DNA from: Acanthococcus lagerstroemiae
Lineage: Eukaryota > Arthropoda > Insecta > Hemiptera > Eriococcidae
Direction: 5' to 3'
Assembly: GCA_031841125.1 (NCBI GenBank)
Contig: CM063113.1
Coordinates: 28,727,312 to 28,791,311, forward strand
DNA length: 64,000 nt
The notes under the pieces were generated by a model. That model was not told the DNA's origin. It did not search any database and saw only the letters and a list, made by a program, of their open reading frames with translations. How positions within the stretch are numbered: position 1 is the first letter of the stretch; every line of letters begins with the position of its first letter. This document shows positions 57,841 through 64,000 of this stretch, piece after piece. A program made the position numbers and the translations under genes.

Positions 57841-60380
57841 TAGTGAAAGTTTGGTGCAAATGTTCCTTTTAGAAGAAACCCCGATTTCGGGGGTCCAAGT
57901 TTTCCTAAAAGAATTACCATAAGTTGTACATCTTTTTTGGTTAGACACCGTGCTGAGTGGACGCAGCTTTCCCAGATTAGATTTTTTTTTTTTTTGCAGT
58001 GTTCGTTTTCCCTTTAAATATTTCTTTAAATTCCCGCACCATCACCATACACAAATTTAATTATTTCATGAGTTTCTGTGGCCAGTTTGCGCGATTTGAA
58101 ACAAAATTTAATGTATATTTGTATATCTAATGATTTGAGTCGTAGAAGCTGGCGAACATAGGTCTTTGTCGCGCTTCTCGAGTCGAGTTTTTCCAACTGG
58201 AACTGCATTCTCCAACTTTCCCCTACTAGCCAACTTGATTAGAAGAAGCTCCTCCCAGTCGCTACGCCATGTGCCACTAGTCTCAAAACATAACCGACAT
58301 AATAAAGCATGAAAAGACGCAATAAAGACGTGTAATCACCCGTAACCGTCGAGATCTCAAGTCTCCAGACATAAAATATATATTCCTCAAAACGTAAAAC
58401 ATGAAGACAGACATCGTCTTTACGGATAAGGTAGACCAGCTACAAAAACGAGACTCGAAGCGCCGGGCCGGAGTTCGACCAGAGCGGAAGTAAATTCCGG
58501 TCAGTTGGGATTGGGTAAGGAAGCGATAAGTACCTTCAGAGAAAAGCCCAAAACGTGTAGCATTGAGCTGGGGACCGACATTTTTGTTTCGCTTGGGTCG
58601 ATCCGCGAGGGTTGGGCCGCAAAGCGGCCAGGGAACGAAGTATCTCTGCAATCGTAATTTCGCTACGATATTATTTTAGAATAGTGGTTGAATCAAGTAT
58701 CGGTCCACGGGGTTGGGCCTCAAAGCGACTAGAGGGCGAAGCTCCCTAGTTTTGTTTGTTCACCTTCAGAAAGAAGAATTTCTTATGCTTGTTGATTCTC
58801 ATTTTTGTATCCTCTAAAGGAACTCTCCGACGCTACTGCTTTAAGATCATATTTATTTTCACAATTTCGGAATGAAAAGTCATAGTTTCCCAGTATCGAA
58901 AACTCGCATGGTTTCTTTTAATCTTCGTTTTTTATGTAAGAACTTTTCAAATTTGATTTCTGCAGCCTTTCAAGGGGCCACGAATTTCTCTTGGACTCGA
59001 AATTCCATCTAGTTTCCACGTCGAATGGTACCTCACTCAGTCAGATAGTCTATTTGGGGATGAACAAGTAAACGCGAATTTGCAAACGTCGACGAAGTTA
59101 CATTCGACTTGGAAAACGGCGCGGCGGTTGAGCCACCACAAAAAGGAAGAAAGCCTCTTAACGAAGAAATGGACGAACAGTGAAACCAAAATTCTCGATC
59201 CTGTCGTCCAGGTTCGCAGAAGCATCGACGAAGCCGCTGTTTGGCAGCTAGCAGCCCCCCCCCCCCAGTGCGAAGTGTGCCCGACAATATCACCCGCGTG
59301 CGACCAGCCACTCGTGGGAGACAAGTTCGAAAGTTTTCCAAGATGTGTAAAAACTGGCGGCACCATCTCGATAGTAAAACCTCGAAATAAGATTTAATCG
59401 AGTTCGTAATTAACGAGCGGCGTGTCGTATTACGATACGTTCGTCCGCCGTCGGCCTGGTCGTGATATCCAAGCGCCCCCGGCCCATTCCATTGCCGTGT
59501 GGAGATTATGCGCGAGTTTTCCAGCCCGACGGCACGGCAATGGCGACGAAAAGAAACTGTGTCGCGGGGTCACCACACACGCATCCACATTATTTTTGTA
59601 ACAATCGGCAGCAGCCGTATCCACTTCTCGAAACCGCCCCGATTGTGTCACAGTGTCGTGCACACGAGACAAGAAGACAGAAAACCGGCGCAGATATTAT
59701 GTGGGTGAAAAAACTTGGCCAGATTTTTTTTTTTCACTGTCGAAAGGAAAACAAAAAGACCGGGGGGAGCAGCGCTGCCACGAATGGAAGGAGAAATTGC
59801 CATTTTTTCGGGACGTATTCTTTTCCTGGATTTCGTATATTTCACTGTATTAAACGTCGAGAAGGTCTACAGAGTGGCGCGGTCAACTTCGCATTGTTAA
59901 AGGCATTTGTTAAAAATTGAAAATTTCATCTTACTAGGTTGTCTCCAGTTTCAGATCGAGAATCGATCGTCTCAAATTACTTCAGTCAAATTATAAAAAA
60001 ATGTTGGTTACCTCAGTTGAAGGGAGAGGGAGGTCAACGTTCAGGCTGCTGAATCATACCCGAAATTTTCTTGCCCGCAGAAAGGGGTAGAGAGACGTGG
60101 CTAACGAATCTGGAATTAAAATTAATGTTGAACGTCCGGTAAAATATTGAAAACAAGTTTCTTCAACGATCACTTGCAATTCTTTAACTGGAATTATCAC
60201 TGGAATTTTGAATAGAACGTAGGGTGTGTGTAGTGTCTACCAGAACCCCGGTAACACAGACGATATTGACAACATTATTCGACTCGATTATCTCTTGACT
60301 TTCAGCTTTACCTCAGGCCATGGATTACGTCGAAGTATAATCTGTATACCAATAAAAGCTACTAGAAAGGGAAACACCGT
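57841..60380. other. No gene recognised
   Basis: GAGGGTTGGGCCGCAAAGCG and GGGGTTGGGCCTCAAAGCG lie about 100 bp apart (58609 and 58709), a short duplication. 59030-59720 is CpG-rich and unique-looking. Open frames here lack motifs. Confidence 0.3.
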
Positions 60381-60496
60381 AGGTAGAGTACCTGGAAACA
60401 CCTGAATACGGATGACATCCATTGTGAATCGTCGGGCACCAAAAGTGACTCCAAATGGTGGATGTCAGTACTCGGGTGTTTCTAGATGCTCTACCT
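60381..60496. mobile_element. Short palindromic MITE, 116 bp
   Basis: Arms AGGTAGAGTACCTGGAAACA and the complement of TGTTTCTAGATGCTCTACCT at the ends pair over about 40 bp with few mismatches, including GGATGACATCCA and TGGATGTCAGTACTC. Shares the AGGTAG end with the element at 60784. Target duplication not clear. Confidence 0.6.
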
Positions 60497-60783
60497 TAAG
60501 CAGTTTGTATTGCCTGTCCACAAACCAGAAGAAATGAATTCGATTTTACAAATCACATTAATAGATTTAGGATTTGACAAAACTGATTCAGTACAGAGGT
60601 GTTGCAACATCACTGAGGAGGCTGTTAACCAAAAGCAGAAAGCTGTTGGCAGCTGTGAAAAAAGGGTTGAAACAGATGGCAAATGGATTTCAAAAACTAA
60701 AAATTTAATAAACAGTAGAATGTAACTCAGTAAGAAACCAAATAAAACTCTGTGAGATGAAGTTGAGTGAGTTAAGGAAACTA

Positions 60784-61697
60784 AGGTAGATGCGCCAAAT
60801 AAGGCCCTGTGTTTAGTTTTGGTCAATTTCTGCCTTAGGATGAATGTTGTTTTTGCTTTTTTGGTTTTATTTGGAATGTACATTTCATTACTAATCTAGA
60901 ACATGACTTTCGGATTTTTTTCACCCCATAGTGATCGTGAAATGTTCGATTGAAAAGTTTCATTTTTGAAAACCTAATAAAGGCCCGGTGTACCCTAATA
61001 AGGTCCGACCTAAATCCTAATAGGTGTGGTGGGACGTATGGCGATGCACGCATGCCAAAGTGGCCCCTAAGACACCGCACCCCTAGCACCGGAATCTACC
61101 CTTTCGGGCATCGCATTGGTGCCGAGGGCTAAATCCTAATAAGGACCTACCTAAATCCAAATAAGGCCCGATTTAAAAAAAAAAAAAATCTGAAACTGCA
61201 AAATAGTTTATTAAACCAATATCTGAAATTAAATTGAACAAGTAAGTATTAATAACTTCACTTAGTGCGAAAAAAAGTTGATGAAGATCGTTAAAAGTAA
61301 TCGGGCCTTATTGGGGTATAATGTACATTTTTTCATCGTTAGCCGATTACTCACCTACAAAATACTCGTTCGAAGATTTTTTTTCTCATTCACTAGGTAA
61401 CAGTATAAGTCAACAACAAATGAACGTCGATTTTCGGGTGAAATTTTATTATTCCCTTCAGACGCTTTCTAACATTCTCGAAAAAAAACTTTTCCACTAA
61501 AATTTTAGCCTGTCAAAATTTCTGTTGTCATTCTCTCTCTATCCACGACTGATAATGTGACCGAAACAAATGCACAGTGTTACCAGATGAAAATACAACA
61601 ACTTTCCCTCAGGTCGTTTTGCAGCACAAAGCATAGCAGCCGAGATTGGCAGGTCGAGCCTTATTAGGGGCCCGGGCCTTATTTGGTGCACCTACCT
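60784..61697. mobile_element. 914-bp TIR element with TA target site, inside the LINE
   Basis: Ends AGGTAGATGCGCCAAATAAG and the complement of CTTATTTGGTGCACCTACCT, flanked by TA (60782-60783 and 61698-61699). Inside are several ~22-bp units with CTAAATCCTAATAAGG (60970-61170), and copy 3 of the GC-rich dispersed repeat inserted among them. No transposase. Removing it with one TA restores the LINE frame. Confidence 0.9.
61022..61137 (-). repeat. GC-rich dispersed repeat, copy 3
   Basis: Reverse orientation of 38508-38642: on the plus strand GATGCACGCATGCCAAAGTG, GACACCGCACCCC, and CTTTCGGGCATCGCAT. It interrupts the CCTAATAAGG tandem units of its host element. Confidence 0.82.
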
Positions 61698-62335
61698 TAA
61701 TTAGAAGAGAGATTAGAACAAATATACAAGATTTTCAGGAAGAATCTGCCAAGAATCTAATTGAGGAAAACTGGTTTACCAAAAAAATGAGAAAGGCTCT
61801 AAGTAGAAGTATCAGCATGTTAATTTCATTAGCCAAAAACAATCTAGAAGTTACAAATAAAAGAGGTGAGTTGATTGATCTAGCTACGCGATTTTGCTCT
61901 GAGCTCTATGCTGACCCTAAGATCCATACAATGGGTTATTGCTGGGCAGAATGGAGATAATGAGGAAGTGTTACCCATTCTGGAGGAAAAAGTGGAAAAT
62001 ATTCTCGAAAATCTAAATAAAAATAAGACTTCAGGACCTGATATAGTGGAGAAAGAATTCTTGAAGAGATGCTCCAGCTCTCTTTGGCTGAACCCCTAGC
62101 TAAATTATTCAATACAGTTATAGAATTTGGAAGTATACCTACTCAGTGGAATATGGAAAAATTATACTATTACACAAAAAAAGTGATGGAAAAAATACAA
62201 ATAAACACCGCGCTATCAGCTTGATTTCAAATTGCAGTAAAATATTTCTCAAAATTATAAAGGACAGAATTCACCCATTCTTGACTTCAATCAACCAGAA
62301 AAGCTAGCTGGTTTCAAAAAGGAAAGATATTGGAA

Positions 62336-62884
62336 GTAGAATACACGAGCTGCAGTTGTAGCTCCCTGTGAAACCTTTTAAGTGGGAGGGGGAGGGATTT
62401 AACTAACGTAACCCAAAAACTAACTCAAGTGCTCAAGAATTCTTGTATCTGATATCTTTGAAACCCACTTATACAATTTTCAATAATTCAGGTGGTAGCC
62501 CTCGGCGCCTTCTACTGGGCAGGGGTTACAGATAAAATGACCTAAGAAATAAACTTAACCACTCAGGAAACTCTATAATCAACATATTGAAAGCTATTAC
62601 TCACAATATTCATGTGCTGATCTTCTATAACTCCATTGGAAACGTGGGAGAGGGGGGAGATTCAAACAGAAATAATAAGTTATCGAGCCACATTTATTTA
62701 ATATTGAATAAAGGATAAATCATCCCTGTTTCGTGTATCCTTCGGGGTACTGATAAGATTGGGATCAACAGCCTCACTTCCCACGGGGCTTAGACAGTTT
62801 CATAGTGGTCCAGATTGAAATTCTAGGTGGACAAAAATCAGTAAGACCGATGGATATATCAGAAGTTACATTTTAAATAAATAA
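62336..62884. other. No gene recognised
   Basis: Unassigned sequence between the LINE fragment and the repeats at the right edge. Confidence 0.3.
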
Positions 62885-62985
62885 AATTGAGTTGAGAAGT
62901 TGGGAAACCCAACAAGTCAAAAAGTTTTCCTACTTTTGCTTCGATACTTGGAAATTTGGAGTTGAGTCAGTTGGAAATTTTACCG
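62885..62985. repeat. Piece of the hAT-type MITE repeat unit
   Basis: AATTGAGTTGAGAAGTTGGG, CCAACAAGTCAAAAAGTTTT, TTTTGCTTCGATACTTGG and GGAGTTGAGTCAGTTGG match the internal unit of 42729-43101. No ends or 8-bp duplication were found here. Confidence 0.75.
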
Positions 62986-62994
62986 AAGGTAATT

Positions 62995-64000
62995 TTATCT
63001 CGAGCCGATGAACCTCCAGACCGATGATATCTGCGTTTGTAGGTTTATAAGTACAGATCCAAATTCACCTATTGACCTACAAGATAATCGACGTCGGCCG
63101 GTAGGTACTTTGACTTGCGGACTGACATGCATTATCTTGTAGGTTGATAGGTAATTTGTATTATTTTCTCTCGAGCCAATGAACCAACGGACCAACAAAA
63201 TCCGTTTGTAGGTTTATAGGTACGTATCCAAATTTAGGTACCTATCAACCTACAAGATAATCGACGTCGGTTGTTTGGTTCTTTTACCTACATATCGGTG
63301 TCTATTATCTTGTCGGTTGATAGGTAATTTGAATTATTTTCTCTTGCACCGATGAACCTACTGACCGACGATATCCGTTTGTAGGTTTATAGGTACAGAT
63401 CCAAATTTACCTATTAACCTATAAAATAATTGACGTCGGCCTGTAGGTACTTTGACCTACGGACCAACATCCATTATCTTGTAGGTTGATAGGTAATTTG
63501 TATCATTTTCTCTCGAGCCAATGAACCAATGGACCAACAAAATCCATTTGTAGGTTTATAGGTACAGATCTTAATTTACCTATCGACCTACAAGATAATT
63601 GACGTCAGTTGATAGGTTCTTTTACCTAAGGACCGACGTTCATTATCTTGTAGGTCGATAGGTACTTTGAATTATTTTCTCCCAATCCAATGAACCTACA
63701 GACTGACGATATCCGTTTGTAGGTTTATAGGTACCGATTCAAATTTACCTATTAACCTACAAGATAATCGACGTCAGCCGGTAGGTACTTTGACCTATGG
63801 ACCACCATCCATTATCTTTGTAGGTTAATAGGTAATTTGTATTATTTTCTCTCGATCCAATGAACCTACAGACTGACGATATCCGTTTGTAGGATTATAA
63901 ATACAGATTCAAATTTACCTATTAACCTACAAGATAATCTACTTCGGCCGGTAGGTATTTTCACCTAAGGACCGACGTTCATTATCTTGTAGGTTGATAG
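62995..64000. repeat. ~170-bp satellite array, six units, continuing past the window
   Basis: The landmark GTTTGTAGG(T)TTAT starts at 63035, 63204, 63377, 63546, 63715 and 63885 (spacing 169, 173, 169, 169, 170). Each unit has ACCTATTAACCTACAAGATA, a GACGTCGG-like core and ATTATCTTGTAGGTTGATAG. The first four units alternate between two variants in the stretch before the landmark: GACCGACGATATCCG type (A) and GGACCAACAAAATCCG type (B); the last two are both A. Unit length is close to one nucleosome. Confidence 0.95.

Larger units (their letters stand above)
60500..62335 (+). pseudogene. RTE-like LINE fragment, split by a DNA element
   Basis: 60500-60783 and 61698-62335 encode the linker and N-terminal polymerase region. 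DGKWISKTKNLINSRM is similar to DDKLSKDTKILIEERD of the nested LINE. Then KLSELRKL joins across the insertion to IRREIRTNIQDFQEE, followed by LATRFCSELYADPK, the EEKVENILENLNKNKTSGPD block, KLFNTVIEFGSIPTQWNM, AISLISNCSKIFLKIIKDRI and AGFKKE. Similarity stops abruptly at about 62335, before the first catalytic Asp. Several frameshifts. Confidence 0.82.

Noticed and set aside
59462..59920. 152-codon open frame in CpG-rich DNA
   Set aside because: No motif; GC-rich sequence has fewer stop codons by chance, and several frames are open at once here.
62995..64000. CRISPR-like array
   Set aside because: Repeats are contiguous 170-bp units without unique spacers, and the setting is eukaryotic; it is a satellite.

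Overview
This is a stretch of eukaryotic nuclear DNA. The one recognisable host gene is a cyclic-nucleotide-gated-channel-like gene, best matched by memory to the arthropod Cngl type because of its TTIGDLPTPETN pore. Two of its exons lie on the + strand (19555-20019 and 39215-39501). They join in phase across a 19.2 kb intron, and no other exon of the gene was recognised. Much or all of the window is therefore probably intron of one very long gene. The tRNA-headed SINEs, mariner, copia-type and RTE-like elements, the AT-rich background and an invertebrate-code mitochondrial COX1 fragment all point to an insect or other arthropod with a large, repeat-rich genome. The species cannot be named from this sequence.

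Layout. 1-1236: inverted-repeat element cut by the left edge. 1.2-3.6 kb: LINE fragments. 6.6-7.0 kb: tandem repeat of about 215 bp. 7.8-8.7 kb: decayed mariner. 10.4 and 11.5 kb: two SINEs. 12.6-12.8 kb: CpG-rich palindromes. 13.3 kb: possible minus-strand terminal exon. 13.9-18.6 kb: nearly complete Ty1/copia element with both LTRs, primer-binding site and polypurine tract. 19.6 kb: channel exon (S1 to start of S4). 20.3-21.7 kb: LINE and Ty3/gypsy integrase remnants. 23.6-31.4 kb: CR1/Jockey-like LINE carrying a second, RTE-like LINE (27006-30775, 40-bp target duplication) and a MITE.

32.5-33.9 kb: LINE RNase H fragment split by a MITE. 35.5-36.4 kb: hAT-type element. 36.5-37.7 kb: long-TIR element with an internal tandem array. 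39.2 kb: channel exon (S4, S5, pore). 40-41 kb: palindromic element containing a MITE. 42.7-43.1 kb: second hAT-type element. 43-51.5 kb: decayed 15-bp-period repeats and microsatellites. 52.9-54.0 kb: tandem repeat whose middle copy holds a mitochondrial COX1 insertion. 56.8-57.7 kb: minisatellite and palindrome. 60.5-62.3 kb: LINE fragment split by a TIR element. 63.0-64.0 kb: 170-bp satellite running off the right edge.

The channel exons are the only sequence with a clear cellular function. The rest is mainly a record of transposition. At several loci the pre-insertion sequence can be read directly: removing an insertion plus one target-site copy restores the interrupted reading frame or matches an undamaged copy nearby. 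No intact autonomous transposon and no RNA gene of high confidence was seen. All alignments were made by eye.
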